Notes under the pieces: generated by a model
Seen by the model: the letters and a program-made list of their open reading frames with translations, nothing else
The model's database searches: none
Told to the model about the DNA's origin: nothing
Shown: positions 6,696-17,627 of the stretch, piece by piece
Layout: every line of letters begins with the position of its first letter
Numbering within the stretch: position 1 is the first letter of the stretch
Program-made: the position numbers and the translations under genes
Assembly (NCBI GenBank): GCA_963747775.1
Contig: CAVVGT010000007.1
Location: 310,001-374,000, forward strand
Direction: 5' to 3'
DNA from: JAGVSZ01 sp963747775
GTDB taxonomy: Bacteria > Pseudomonadota > Gammaproteobacteria > Burkholderiales > SG8-39
DNA length: 64,000 nucleotides

Positions 6696-7826
6696 GGTGG
6701 TCGCAGATTGGGGAAGGGTAAAGAAATTCAGTTGAGCTTGTGCCCGTTGCACCTGACTTGAGGTCGCATTCGGATGAGCGCGGTTGCCCACAGCAGCACA
6801 GATGCGGGGTTTGAACCTGCACGGCTGCTGCGGAACATCTCCCGAAGAAGGCGGCCCATGGATTCCACGGAGTTGGTCGTGTGGGGCAGGCCCAGTTCGG
6901 GGTGCGTGAGGTAGGAGCGGTAGCACGCCAGACCCTTGAGGAATTCGCGCACCGTCGTTTGGATGCGCTGGGTGCCGCAGTCGGCTTGTGCCAGACGTCC
7001 GATGCGATCGAGCGTTCGCGTGAGGCGATGTCCATCCGGCAGTTGCAGAGCGCTACGGATCAGCTGGTGGATCTCTTTGCGGACAGGACCGCCGCGCAGC
7101 GTGTAGCGCACACCACGGCGCTGGGCCTGCAGCTTCAAGAGCAAGTGGAAATGGCACAGCTGCAGTACCCAGCTATGTTGATGCGCGAGTTGACGCATTC
7201 CAGGCAGGTTATCCACCACCATGGCGCGAATCCGGCGCTGGGCGTTCGGTGCAATGGCCGCCACAGCCGTGTGCCAGCGGGAAGCACCTTCCTTGCCCTG
7301 CAGCAGCAATGGATCGAGGAAGGTCGCGTAGTCGCCATCGCATGGCTTGAGGGCCGTCAAGTAAAGGACCCAGGGCATGCCGTCGAACTGGAACCACAGA
7401 CCGTCGGCAAGAAGCACCAAAGGTCCACGGGGAATCCTCTGTGGGGCAGGCCGGGAAATAAGCCGAAGCAGTGCCTGGCGAAATCGATACCGATACGCCG
7501 GCAACTCCACGCCCGGGCGCTTGGAGAAGAGTTGTGCAAGCGTGAAGCCTTCCACCAGTACGCGATGCAGCAGGGTCGCTGGCGTCCGATGCGCTGGCCG
7601 CCCCCGTTTTCTCGGACGCACCGTCCAGGTGTGGTGGCATCGCACGCACTGACGCCGCCGCGGACCAAACCGTCGAACCGGAGCGCCACAGCAAGGAGAC
7701 TTCGCATGTTTGGAGTTCATGCATGCGAATTACTCCCGTCCCCAGCTTGCCGCCCGAGGGGAAAACGGCCTTCATCATGCCGAACTTCAACTGAATTTCT
7801 TTACCCTTCCCCAGATTGCGACCACC
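6696..7826 (-). mobile_element. insertion sequence, ~1131 bp, with ~40-bp terminal inverted repeats
   Basis: The left end begins GGTGGTCGCAGATTGGGG and the right end, inverted, begins GGTGGTCGCAATCTGGGG. From there 26 bases (6710-6735 against 7787-7812 inverted) match exactly. One transposase fills the element and its stop lies inside the left repeat. I could not find a convincing target-site duplication in the flanks. Base composition is visibly less GC-rich than the surroundings, which fits recent arrival. Confidence 0.85.
6728..7720 (-). CDS. DDE transposase with N-terminal zinc ribbon
   Basis: This 330-residue protein has an N-terminal Cys4 cluster (CCGAP...RRQCVRCHHTWTVR) followed by RKRGRP, probably for end binding. 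The catalytic part shows LLADGLWF (first D), AMVVDNLPGM (second D) and a CHFHLLLKL segment. TTNSVESMGRLLREMF supplies the glutamate. The D...D-(C/H)...TTNxxE pattern recalls the mutator/IS256-like group, but the zinc ribbon and length are unusual and I do not assign an IS family. The frame is complete, so the element may be active. Confidence 0.82.
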   Translation of the reverse strand: MNSKHAKSPCCGAPVRRFGPRRRQCVRCHHTWTVRPRKRGRPAHRTPATLLHRVLVEGFTLAQLFSKRPGVELPAYRYRFRQALLRLISRPAPQRIPRGPLVLLADGLWFQFDGMPWVLYLTALKPCDGDYATFLDPLLLQGKEGASRWHTAVAAIAPNAQRRIRAMVVDNLPGMRQLAHQHSWVLQLCHFHLLLKLQAQRRGVRYTLRGGPVRKEIHQLIRSALQLPDGHRLTRTLDRIGRLAQADCGTQRIQTTVREFLKGLACYRSYLTHPELGLPHTTNSVESMGRLLREMFRSSRAGSNPASVLLWATALIRMRPQVRCNGHKLN

Positions 7827-7879
7827 CGGTTCGGGCCAATGAGCTCAGATTCGAGCGCTTGGCCGGGGAGGCTTGAGGG

Positions 7880-8365
7880 TTGAGGTCGCAATCTGCGACC
7901 CCAAAGATTGGCCGCAGGCTTCGCCCTTCCGTGTTATCGACCCTCGCAAAGGTTCGCCGCCGGCACACGCTGCCGGGCGCGGAGACGCTCGAGCTCATCG
8001 CCGCGGAGCGCCGCGAGCATCCGACCCGCGCCGAGCGCGCGCTGGCGACGATTCTCAACGAGGTGAACGGCGGCGCGCTCGAGGGGCGCTTCCGCCGCGA
8101 GTGGGTCTGCGGCGGACGGTGGATCGTCGACTTCTACTTTCCCGAGGTGCGCTTGGGCGTCGAGGTCGACGGCGGCTATCACCGCTCGACGTTTCAGCTC
8201 GGCTGGGATCTGTTCAAGGCCGCCGAGCTGGAGGCGGCGGGGATCACGCTGCTCCGCCTGACCAACCAGGAGGTACTTGGGGATCGCGAGCGGCTGCTCG
8301 GCAAGCTCCGTCACGCGTGGCGGGCAGCGCTCGAGAACGGGCGCAAGACGCGCGGCGCGCCCGTG

Positions 8366-8371
<6 letters not shown>
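7880..8371 (+). CDS. DUF559-domain protein (Vsr-like nuclease fold)
   Basis: The core RRHTLPGAETLELIA...HPTRAERAL, then RFRREWVCGGRWIVDFYFPE, VRLGVEVDGGYH and ITLLRLTNQEVL, is the DUF559 domain. This is a compact restriction-endonuclease-like fold with conserved VDFY and EVDG acidic residues. Stand-alone members are widespread and poorly characterised; some are linked to Vsr-type endonucleases. Start choice is uncertain: ATG 7880 overlaps the palindrome near the IS, and an in-frame GTG at 7931 would remove 17 residues. It converges on coxL and the two ends overlap by 6 bases. Confidence 0.75.
7884..7900. repeat. short palindrome related to the IS end
   Basis: GGTCGCA-ATC-TGCGACC is a perfect 7-bp inverted repeat 58 bp outside the IS right end. 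It shares GGTCGCAATCT with the inverted right terminal repeat. It may be a preferred target or a remnant of another end. Confidence 0.45.
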
Positions 8372-10735
<2,364 letters not shown>

Positions 10736-10784
10736 GTCGTCGTCTCCTTGGAACCTGCGTCTTTGCAGGTGCCGTGACTTTCCT

Positions 10785-11255
10785 TCAGCGCATCTTCTCG
10801 GCCGCGTACTGCACGGCCTTGACGATGTTCACGTAGCCGGTGCAGCGGCACAGGTTTCCGGCGATCGCCTCGCGGATGTCCTGCTCGCTCGGGTTCTGGT
10901 TGCGCTCGAGCAGCGCGACGCTGGAGAGCATCATCCCCGGCGTGCAGAAGCCGCACTGCAGGCCATGCTTCTCGGTGAAGCCTTCCTGCACCGGGTGGAG
11001 CTTGCCGCCCTGCTCCAGCCCCTCGACGGTCCGGATCGTGCTGCCGTCCGCCTGCACGGCGAGCACCGTGCACGACTTCACCGGGTTGCCGTCCAGCATG
11101 ACCGTGCAGGCGCCGCAGTGCGACGTGTCGCAGCCGATGTGCGTGCCGGTCAGCCGCAGGACCTCGCGGATGTAGTGCACGAGGAGCAGGCGCGACTCGA
11201 TCTCCGCCGTATGCACGGCGCCGTTCACCGTGACGCTGATGTTGTGCGTGGCCAT
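10785..11255 (-). CDS. coxS: carbon monoxide dehydrogenase, small (2x[2Fe-2S]) subunit
   Basis: This 156-residue protein has both iron-sulfur motifs: the plant-ferredoxin-type cluster in THIGCDTSHCGACTVMLDG with a later Cys in VKSCTVLA, and the helical cluster in LQCGFCTPGMM with LCRCTGY. It passes electrons from the Mo-Cu site to FAD. It lies 2 bases downstream of coxM and 49 bases upstream of coxL, consistent with one transcript. Confidence 0.93.
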   Translation of the reverse strand: MATHNISVTVNGAVHTAEIESRLLLVHYIREVLRLTGTHIGCDTSHCGACTVMLDGNPVKSCTVLAVQADGSTIRTVEGLEQGGKLHPVQEGFTEKHGLQCGFCTPGMMLSSVALLERNQNPSEQDIREAIAGNLCRCTGYVNIVKAVQYAAEKMR

Positions 11256-11257
11256 GG

Positions 11258-12130
11258 CTACTTCCCTCCCGCGCGCTCGAGCGCCTTGTGCACGGCACGT
11301 CCGGTCATGACGCGCGCCATCTCGCGTTTGTATTCGGCGGAGCCGCGATGGTCGCCGCTCGGGTTCGCCTTCGCCGCGGCGAGGCGCGCCGCTTCGGCAA
11401 CCGTCTTCTCGTCGGGCGTCTTGCCGGTCAGGTACTGGGCTGCGTCGACCGCCTCGAGCGGGGTCGGACCCGCATTGGTGAGCGCGATGCCGGCGCGCGC
11501 TACGGCGCCCTTCGCGTCCAGGGTCAGCTGCACCGCCGCGGCCGCGGCCGCGAAATCGCCGGTCTTGCGCTTCAGCTTGAAGTACGCCCCGCCGCTCCGT
11601 GCCGCCGGGACCGGGATGCGGATCTCGGTGAGGATCTCGTCGCGCGCCAGCGCGGTGGTGTAGATGTCCGTGTAGAACTGGTTCGCCGCGATGGTGCGCT
11701 CGCCCTTCGGCCCGTGCGCGACCAGCGTGGCGCCGAGCGCCAGCATGATCGCCGGTTCGTCGTTGGCCGGGTCGCCGTTGGCCACGTTGCCGCCGATCGT
11801 GCCGCGGTTGCGCACCAGCGGGTCGGCGATCAGCGGCACTGCGTCGGCAATGATCGGATACTTCGACCGGATGAGATCGGAGCGCTCCAGCGTCGCCTGG
11901 CGCGTCATCGCCCCGATGCGCAGGAACCCGCCGTCTTCCTTGATGTAGTCGAGCCCGGGAATGCGCCCGATGTCGACCAGGTGCTCGAACGCGCCGAGGC
12001 GCAGCTTGAGCGTCGGCAGCAGGCTCATGCCGCCCGAGAGCACCTTGGCCTGATCGCCGTGACGCTGGAGCAGCGCGACGGCCTCGTCGAGCGAACCCGG
12101 CCGGTGATAGTCGAATGCCGCAGGAATCAT
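11258..12130 (-). CDS. coxM: carbon monoxide dehydrogenase, medium (FAD) subunit
   Basis: The ATG at 12130 (ribosome site GGGAGGGAT just upstream) gives 290 residues starting MIPAAFDYHRPGSLDEAVAL. FAD-binding motifs are VLSGGMSLLPTLKLRL near residue 30 and RNRGTIGGNVANGDPANDEP near residue 110, as in CoxM and related flavin subunits. The C-terminal CO-dehydrogenase flavoprotein domain is complete. It is the first of the three structural subunits, separated from coxE by about 77 bp. Confidence 0.92.
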   Translation of the reverse strand: MIPAAFDYHRPGSLDEAVALLQRHGDQAKVLSGGMSLLPTLKLRLGAFEHLVDIGRIPGLDYIKEDGGFLRIGAMTRQATLERSDLIRSKYPIIADAVPLIADPLVRNRGTIGGNVANGDPANDEPAIMLALGATLVAHGPKGERTIAANQFYTDIYTTALARDEILTEIRIPVPAARSGGAYFKLKRKTGDFAAAAAAVQLTLDAKGAVARAGIALTNAGPTPLEAVDAAQYLTGKTPDEKTVAEAARLAAAKANPSGDHRGSAEYKREMARVMTGRAVHKALERAGGK

Positions 12131-12207
12131 CGATCCCTCCCTTTGCACGCCGATGCCGCCAGACCGAGAGACGTTCCCCGCTTCGGGGAGCGCCATATTA
12201 GACCTTC

Positions 12208-13329
12208 TCAGTTCAGAAATCGCAGCATCCGCTCGAGCGACTCGAGGTCGTGCGCCGGCCCGAAGTGATCCACGTACGGCAGCGCAGCACGCATGCCGGA
12301 CTGGGTCGGCGCGTAGCGCGCATCGCCGGCGAGCGGATTGAGCCAGACGATCGTCCGCGCGCGGGCGCGCAGCGCCTGCATCGCGTCGGCCAGGAGCGCC
12401 GGGTCGCCGAGGTCCAGGCCGTCGCTCACGATCACGACCGTCGTGTCGCGTCCGACCATCGCGTCGCGGTGAGTGGCCACGAACTCCGCGAGACACGCGC
12501 CGATGCGCGTGCCGCCCGACCACTCCGGCACGTCGGCCGCCAGCCGTTCGAGCGACGGCTGGATTCTCGCCGGGACCACCGCCTGCGTCACCCGGGTCAG
12601 CCCGGTATTGAACGTGAAGATCTCGACCCGCTTGATGACGCGGCGCAATGCAAACGCGAAGGCGAGGTGGAACCGGGTGTACGGGTCCATGGACCCGCTG
12701 GTGTCGTACAGCAGCACGATTCGCGGCGCCTCGAGCGCGCGGGCCCGGCGCGCGAGGGCGAGGAGCTCGCCTTCGGTCCCGAGGGCGCGGCGGAAGCTCC
12801 GGCGCAGGTCCACCACGCCGCGCCCGCACGTGGGCACCAGGCGCCGGCTGCGGCGTGCGGCCAGTCGGAGCGCGAGGCGCGCCAGCAGGCGTTCCATCGC
12901 CGCGACCTCGCGCGCCGAAATCTGGTCGAACGCCTTGCGGCGCAGCAGCGACTCCGGGCTGTAGCCCGGTTCGTCGCCCGTAGGCCGCTCCGCTTCGGGC
13001 GCGACCAGGTGTACGCGTTCGCCGTTCCAGCGCCACTGCGGCGCACGGCGCGGCTCGCGCGGGTACGTCGGGGGAGCGACCGGTACGTCGGGCGCCGTCG
13101 CGCCGCCCCAATGCTCGTCGAACAGCCGGTCGAAGGTCGCCCACGCATCGCGCGGCACCTTGAGCGCGATGCGCAATCCGCGCTTCACCTCGGCGCGGTC
13201 GAGCAGGTCGACAAGCTTCAACGCGGCGGCGGCGTCGATCTCGTCGCCGAGCCCCACCCGGATGCCGCGCGCGCGCATCGCGCCCGCGAACTTCGCGAGG
13301 TGCGCGACGACGCTGGACGCCGCGGGCAT
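12208..13329 (-). CDS. coxE: CoxE-type von Willebrand factor A domain protein
   Basis: This 373-residue protein belongs to the VWA CoxE-like group: LAKFAGAMRARGIRVGLGDE at the start, then a MIDAS-type motif VLLYDTSGSMDPYTRFH (DxSxS) and TVVIVSDGLDLGDPALL. In the CO dehydrogenase system CoxE acts with the AAA+ ATPase CoxD in cytoplasmic maturation of the copper-sulfur part of the active site. It directly follows coxD here. Confidence 0.88.
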   Translation of the reverse strand: MPAASSVVAHLAKFAGAMRARGIRVGLGDEIDAAAALKLVDLLDRAEVKRGLRIALKVPRDAWATFDRLFDEHWGGATAPDVPVAPPTYPREPRRAPQWRWNGERVHLVAPEAERPTGDEPGYSPESLLRRKAFDQISAREVAAMERLLARLALRLAARRSRRLVPTCGRGVVDLRRSFRRALGTEGELLALARRARALEAPRIVLLYDTSGSMDPYTRFHLAFAFALRRVIKRVEIFTFNTGLTRVTQAVVPARIQPSLERLAADVPEWSGGTRIGACLAEFVATHRDAMVGRDTTVVIVSDGLDLGDPALLADAMQALRARARTIVWLNPLAGDARYAPTQSGMRAALPYVDHFGPAHDLESLERMLRFLN

Positions 13330-13339
13330 GCGCGCGCGC

Positions 13340-14227
13340 TCAGCCGCGGCCCGATGCGCCGGCCACGAGCTCGAGAATCACGGCCGCGCCCGTCTGCCGG
13401 ATGTCGTGGTCGTCCTTGAGCAGGCAGCCCAGCGTGAGGCGTACCAGCTCCGGGTCGAGGCGGTCCCGGCGCAGCCGCAGGAGCGCCTGCGCCCAATCGA
13501 TCGTCTCCGCAACGCCGGGAACCTTGCGCAGGTCGCGCTTGCGCAGGGTCTGCACGAAGTGCGTCACCGCGCGCGCCAGGTGCTCGTCCAGGCCGGGCAC
13601 CTTGTTGTGCAGGATGCGGAGCTCCTTCTCGAAGGCCGGATGCTCGACGTAGAGATAGAGGCAGCGCCGCCGGAGCGCGTCGCCGATCTCGCGCGTGCGG
13701 TTCGAGGTGAGCAGGACGTGCGGCACGTGCGTCGCCCTGATCGTGCCCAGCTCGGGCACCGTGACCTGGAAGTCCGACAGCACTTCGAGCAGGAACGCCT
13801 CGAAGGCGTCGTCGGCGCGGTCGATCTCGTCGATCAGCAGCACCGGCGGCCCCTCGCGCCGGGTGATCGCACGGAGCAACGGGCGCTCGAGCAGGTACTC
13901 GCGCGCGAAGATGAGGTCCTCCAGCGCCGCCGGGTCGTGCGCTTCGCGCTCGGCGATCCGCAGGCGCAGGAGCTGGCGCTGGTAGTTCCACTCGTAGAGC
14001 GCGGTGTTGGCGTCGAGCCCCTCGTAGCACTGCAGCCGGATGAGCTCCGTGCCGAAGGCGCGCGCCATGACCTTGGCGAGCTCGGTCTTGCCGACGCCGG
14101 CCTCGCCTTCGACGAGCAGCGGCTTCTGCATTTCGGTGGCGAGATGCACGGCGGTCGCGATCGCCGGTTCCGCGACGTAGCCGTCGCGCTCCATGCGCGC
14201 CTGCAGCGCGCGAATCTCCTCGTTCAT
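13340..14227 (-). CDS. coxD: CoxD-type MoxR-family AAA+ ATPase
   Basis: The ATG at 14227 overlaps the stop of the membrane-protein gene (ATGA) and gives 295 residues. Walker A is LLVEGEAGVGKTELAK, Walker B is PPVLLIDEIDRADDAFEAFL, sensor 1 is HVLLTSNRTREI. CoxD is the chaperone ATPase needed to assemble the [CuSMoO2] centre of CO dehydrogenase. With coxE it forms the usual ATPase-VWA pair of MoxR systems. Confidence 0.9.
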   Translation of the reverse strand: MNEEIRALQARMERDGYVAEPAIATAVHLATEMQKPLLVEGEAGVGKTELAKVMARAFGTELIRLQCYEGLDANTALYEWNYQRQLLRLRIAEREAHDPAALEDLIFAREYLLERPLLRAITRREGPPVLLIDEIDRADDAFEAFLLEVLSDFQVTVPELGTIRATHVPHVLLTSNRTREIGDALRRRCLYLYVEHPAFEKELRILHNKVPGLDEHLARAVTHFVQTLRKRDLRKVPGVAETIDWAQALLRLRRDRLDPELVRLTLGCLLKDDHDIRQTGAAVILELVAGASGRG

Positions 14228-14898
14228 CGCCGCGGACGGGCGCCGCTGCCGCGCAGGCCGATGTAGACGCGGTAGATCGAGACGCTGACCACCATCCCCC
14301 AGACCATGCCGCCGATCATGCCGCCGAGCATCGCGGGCACGCCCGCGGAGCCGAGCCACGCAGCGAGCTGGTAATACAGCACCACGCCCGCGACCATGCC
14401 GACGATCATCCAGCCCGAGCAGGCGATGTTCTGCACGAAGCGCGCGCAGAACTGCCGCCGGCACCCGGGGCGCACCCGGCGCAGCCAGACGAGTGCGCCC
14501 AGGCCCCCGGCGACCATGCCGACGTGCATGGCCGGGAGCCACTCGAGGTGGAGCCGCGCCACCGCGAGGAAATCGGGGGCGTGCGTGAAGCACATGGACG
14601 CGATCGCCGCGAGGCCGGCGCGCTGGACGTCGAGCGCGAGCCCGCCGAGCATGCCGAAGGTACCGAGCAGCATCATCGCCTGCGGCGCGGTGATCCCGAC
14701 GCGTGCCGGGCGCAGCCAGCCGAGCGCCACGAAGCCCGTAAGGACCGAGAACGCGGTCACGGCGAGCCACACGAGCTCCCGCGCCTCCTGGAGCGCAGCG
14801 AGCTGCCACCACCACGCGGCGCCGAGCACCACGATCGCGCACGCGACCATGGTGTGCCGGCGTACCGAGCCGACGAGTCCCGTGGCGAGCGCGGTCAT
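14224..14898 (-). CDS. polytopic membrane protein of the cox cluster, unrecognised
   Basis: This 224-residue protein has about six hydrophobic helices, for example MVACAIVVLGAAWWWQL, VWLAVTAFSVLTGFVALGW and MLGGMIGGMVWGMVVSVSI, with a loop MCFTHAPDFLAVARLHLEW. I recognise no family. It sits 3 bases after mocA and overlaps coxD, so it belongs to the CO dehydrogenase operon. It could anchor the enzyme at the membrane or help metal supply; that is inference from position. Confidence 0.75.
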   Translation of the reverse strand: MTALATGLVGSVRRHTMVACAIVVLGAAWWWQLAALQEARELVWLAVTAFSVLTGFVALGWLRPARVGITAPQAMMLLGTFGMLGGLALDVQRAGLAAIASMCFTHAPDFLAVARLHLEWLPAMHVGMVAGGLGALVWLRRVRPGCRRQFCARFVQNIACSGWMIVGMVAGVVLYYQLAAWLGSAGVPAMLGGMIGGMVWGMVVSVSIYRVYIGLRGSGARPRR

Positions 14899-14901
14899 GC
14901 C

Positions 14902-15537
14902 TCAGCTCGCGAGCGCCGCATCCGCGGCGGCAAGGCCCAGACGCTGCAGGAGCCGCGCGTAGTCGGCGGGGGTGTCGAGATCGACGAAGCAGCGGTCGTG
15001 CCCCGGATCGTGCGGATAGACCTCCGCCGGGTGGTTCGCGATCAGCTTGCGGCAGCCGAAGTTGCGGTGGCCCGCAATCGCTTCGCTGGCGAGGCTCTGG
15101 GCGAACACCACGGGATTGCCGCGCGCCTCGCCCCGTCGCGGGACGAGGATCGAGCCCCACGGACGCGCCGCGTAGGCGTCGACGAGTGCCGCGTAATCGG
15201 CTGGTTCCAGGAGCGCCATGTCTCCGAGGCAGATCATGACCGCATCGCACGGCGCCGCCAGCGCCGCAACGCCCGCCGCCACCGAGGTCATCTGGCCTTC
15301 CTCGTAGCGCGGGTTGAACTGCAACCTTACCTCCAGACCGACCAGCGCGCCCGCCACCGCCGGCTCGTTGCAGCCGGTCACCACCACGACTTCCGCCGGG
15401 CGCGCGCCCAGCACGGCTCGCACGGTGCGCCGAATTACGGGCTCTTCCCCGAGCGGCAGCAGGAGTTTGTGCATTGCACCCATGCGCGTCGACGTCCCTG
15501 CCGCGAGGACCACCGCCGAATATCGTAGCGCGCCCAT
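14902..15537 (-). CDS. mocA: MobA-like nucleotidyltransferase, molybdenum cofactor cytidylyltransferase
   Basis: From ATG 15537 the 211-residue protein starts with the nucleotide-binding signature SAVVLAAGTSTRMG followed by KLLLPLGEEPVIRRTV, and has MICLGDMALLEP for metal/CTP binding. MocA adds CMP to molybdopterin, giving the MCD form used by xanthine-oxidase-family enzymes such as CoxL, so its place at the head of the cox cluster makes sense. An in-frame ATG at 15585 would add 16 residues with no family similarity. Confidence 0.87.
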   Translation of the reverse strand: MGALRYSAVVLAAGTSTRMGAMHKLLLPLGEEPVIRRTVRAVLGARPAEVVVVTGCNEPAVAGALVGLEVRLQFNPRYEEGQMTSVAAGVAALAAPCDAVMICLGDMALLEPADYAALVDAYAARPWGSILVPRRGEARGNPVVFAQSLASEAIAGHRNFGCRKLIANHPAEVYPHDPGHDRCFVDLDTPADYARLLQRLGLAAADAALAS

Positions 15538-15656
15538 ACCGCGGCGTTGTACCAGAAACGCGGGGAAACGCGCCGGCGGCCGCATCGGCCGCGGTCGAAC
15601 GACTACTGGAAGCCTTGGCGCAAGGCGCTGCGCGTCGCGGCGGGGGGCGGCCGCGA

Positions 15657-16277
15657 TCAGCCGCCCTTCGCCGCGAGCTGCTGATTCTTGTCGGAGAGCG
15701 ACTTGATCAGGCCCTCGATGCCGCCGCTCTGAACCGCTTGCGCAAAGGTCTCCCGATAGGTCGTCACGAGACTGACCCCGGCGACCGCGACGTCGTAGAC
15801 CTTCCAGCCGGCGGGCGTCTTCTCCATGCTGTAATCGATGGCCACGGACTCGGCCCCCGATTGCTTCACCTCCGAGCGCACGACGACCTCGGCGTCGGTC
15901 GCCTGTCCGCGCAGTGGCCTGATGTCGATGACCTGGTTGCGATACGTCGACAGCGCCGTCGAGTAGGTGCGCACGAGCAGGGTCCGGAATTGCTCGACGA
16001 GGACCTTCTGCTGTTCCGGCGTCGCCTTGCGCCAGTGGACGCCCGTCGCGAGCGCGGTCATGCGCGTGAAGTCGAAGTGCGGCAACACCTTCTGCTCGAC
16101 GAGCGCGATCGTTTTCCGCTTGTTGCCCGCCTGGATGTCCGGGTCCTGCTTGACGACGGCGATCACTTGTTCGGTGACCGATTTGACGAGGGCTTCGGGC
16201 CCGAGGTCCTGCGCGGCCGCGACCGGAACGAACAGCGCGGCAGCCGCGCAGACGACGCTTCGGAAGAGTGGGGGCAT
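15657..16277 (-). CDS. MlaC-like phospholipid-binding periplasmic protein
   Basis: This 206-residue protein has a signal peptide (FRSVVCAAAALFVPVAAAQ). The MlaC/Ttg2D fold is seen in PHFDFTRMTALATGVHWRKA, EQFRTLLVRTYSTALSTYRN and IDYSMEKTPAGWKVYDVAVAG. MlaC ferries phospholipids between the outer-membrane MlaA complex and the inner-membrane MlaFEDB ABC transporter. None of those partners is next to it here, so it is a stand-alone copy. Confidence 0.88.
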   Translation of the reverse strand: MPPLFRSVVCAAAALFVPVAAAQDLGPEALVKSVTEQVIAVVKQDPDIQAGNKRKTIALVEQKVLPHFDFTRMTALATGVHWRKATPEQQKVLVEQFRTLLVRTYSTALSTYRNQVIDIRPLRGQATDAEVVVRSEVKQSGAESVAIDYSMEKTPAGWKVYDVAVAGVSLVTTYRETFAQAVQSGGIEGLIKSLSDKNQQLAAKGG

Positions 16278-16333
16278 GGGATCGGCTCCAATGAGGTCCA
16301 CGCGTCGCGCCGATGCGCCACGTCGCGGCGTGG

Positions 16334-16669
16334 CTAGTCCGTCGGAGAAGGGAAGCGGCGCCCCGCGCGCTCGTCCTGTGGCGTGAGGGCAGGCTCGTCG
16401 TCGGGCCCCGGCGACGGCGTCGTGCCGGAGAGGACCTCGAGGTGTTTTACAGGCGTGCCAACGGTAAAACTTACGCGCGCCTTCGTTGCGCCGAGCACTT
16501 CTTGCAACGTCATGCCGTCTGCCAAGACGACCGCGCGGGGCGCGTTGCCCCGCGGCCGCGCGGGCACGAGGTGCACGTAAGCACGATAGGACCGGGTGCC
16601 CAGCTCCCAGATCGCGCCGCGAATCCGATAGTTGCCGGCGTCTCCTTGCAGCAATGCTTTCATGGCCAT
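16334..16669 (-). CDS. conserved hypothetical protein
   Basis: This 111-residue cytosolic-looking protein starts MAMKALLQGDAGNYRIRGAI with an AGGAGA ribosome site, and contains TRSYRAYVHLVPARPRGN and LQEVLGATKARVSFTVGT. The C-terminal 25 residues are Pro/Asp-rich. No family recognised. Codon use is like its neighbours. Confidence 0.55.
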   Translation of the reverse strand: MAMKALLQGDAGNYRIRGAIWELGTRSYRAYVHLVPARPRGNAPRAVVLADGMTLQEVLGATKARVSFTVGTPVKHLEVLSGTTPSPGPDDEPALTPQDERAGRRFPSPTD

Positions 16670-16753
16670 GCGAATCTCCTATCCGGTTAAGGTTTCTCCC
16701 CGCACCCCGAGCCAATGGAGACGCAAGCGGCGTGCCTTCCGGAAGGCGTCCGG

Positions 16754-17557
16754 TCAGGCGACGCCCGCGAGCCGGGCGAATACGCGCTTCATCGCGTTGA
16801 GTCGCGCGAGGTACTCGCGGACGTCGTGATCGCCGCACGCCTGGCCGGCGGCGAGCCGCAAGCCGCGTCGGGCGTAGGCGTCACCCGCCCCGGCGCCGCA
16901 AAGATGGATCACGGCGGCCAGATCCTGCTTCTGCGGGAGCGTGGCGGTGGCGATGCGACTGCGCGCCAGCGTGGCGGCGACGCGGCGATCGAGGTAGGCC
17001 GAGGTCAGCTCGATCGCGTGGCTCGGCACGATCCGCGTGTAGAGGCTGTTGAACCAGCACGATCCCGGGTCGTGCCAGGGCCCCTCCTCGATCACGACGT
17101 GATCGCGGATGCAGTAGCGCTTCGCCTCGGCGAAGGTCGCGTCGGTGAGCTGGTACATGCCGGCCGCGCTCGACGCCGGTCGGTAGATCGCCAGGGGGTT
17201 CGACACGAGCTGCCAGCGCCAGTAGGTGCGGGCGAGCGGGTTGCCCGTGGCCTCGAGCTGCGCGAGCGCGGCCAGGAATTCGGGCGTGATGACCGCGGTC
17301 GCGTGCGCGCGGAAGAGCGGCGCGTATTCCCGCCACGTCTCGGTCGGCGTCTTGAAGAGCGCGCCGCTCACCGGAAAGAACAGCTCCGTCGGCTTGCGGA
17401 CGACCTGATAGACCCAGTTGGCCGCCGCCCAGAGCGCCAGCGCGACGATCGCACCGAGGACGACGTGGACCGCCAGCGGCGCGGCGGCGAGCGCGTGGCG
17501 CGCCCTGCGGAGTGCGCCGCGGGCGGCGGAGGAACGTGATCGGGAAGGGCGGCCCAT
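16754..17557 (-). CDS. membrane-anchored lytic transglycosylase (SLT domain)
   Basis: This 267-residue protein has a basic N-terminus, one transmembrane helix (VHVVLGAIVALALWAAANWV) and a periplasmic domain with FLAALAQLEATGNPLA (the catalytic-Glu region of SLT enzymes), NPLAIYRPASSAAGMYQLTD and AVIHLCGAGAGDAYARRG. Such enzymes cleave the MurNAc-GlcNAc bond of peptidoglycan. It stands alone, about 84 bp from the next gene. Confidence 0.75.
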   Translation of the reverse strand: MGRPSRSRSSAARGALRRARHALAAAPLAVHVVLGAIVALALWAAANWVYQVVRKPTELFFPVSGALFKTPTETWREYAPLFRAHATAVITPEFLAALAQLEATGNPLARTYWRWQLVSNPLAIYRPASSAAGMYQLTDATFAEAKRYCIRDHVVIEEGPWHDPGSCWFNSLYTRIVPSHAIELTSAYLDRRVAATLARSRIATATLPQKQDLAAVIHLCGAGAGDAYARRGLRLAAGQACGDHDVREYLARLNAMKRVFARLAGVA

Positions 17558-17627
17558 CGTGCGACGACGCTGACCGCGCCACTCTAGCGTGCCGCCGGTT
17601 CCTCCGCCGGGGAGGCGGGCGCCCGAT

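Noticed and set aside
6660..7860. Target-site duplication of the IS
   Set aside because: No matching 4-9 bp direct repeat was found immediately outside 6696 and 7826.
6881..7876. 331-codon plus-strand frame across the IS
   Set aside because: Antisense to the transposase, with no transposase motifs of its own.
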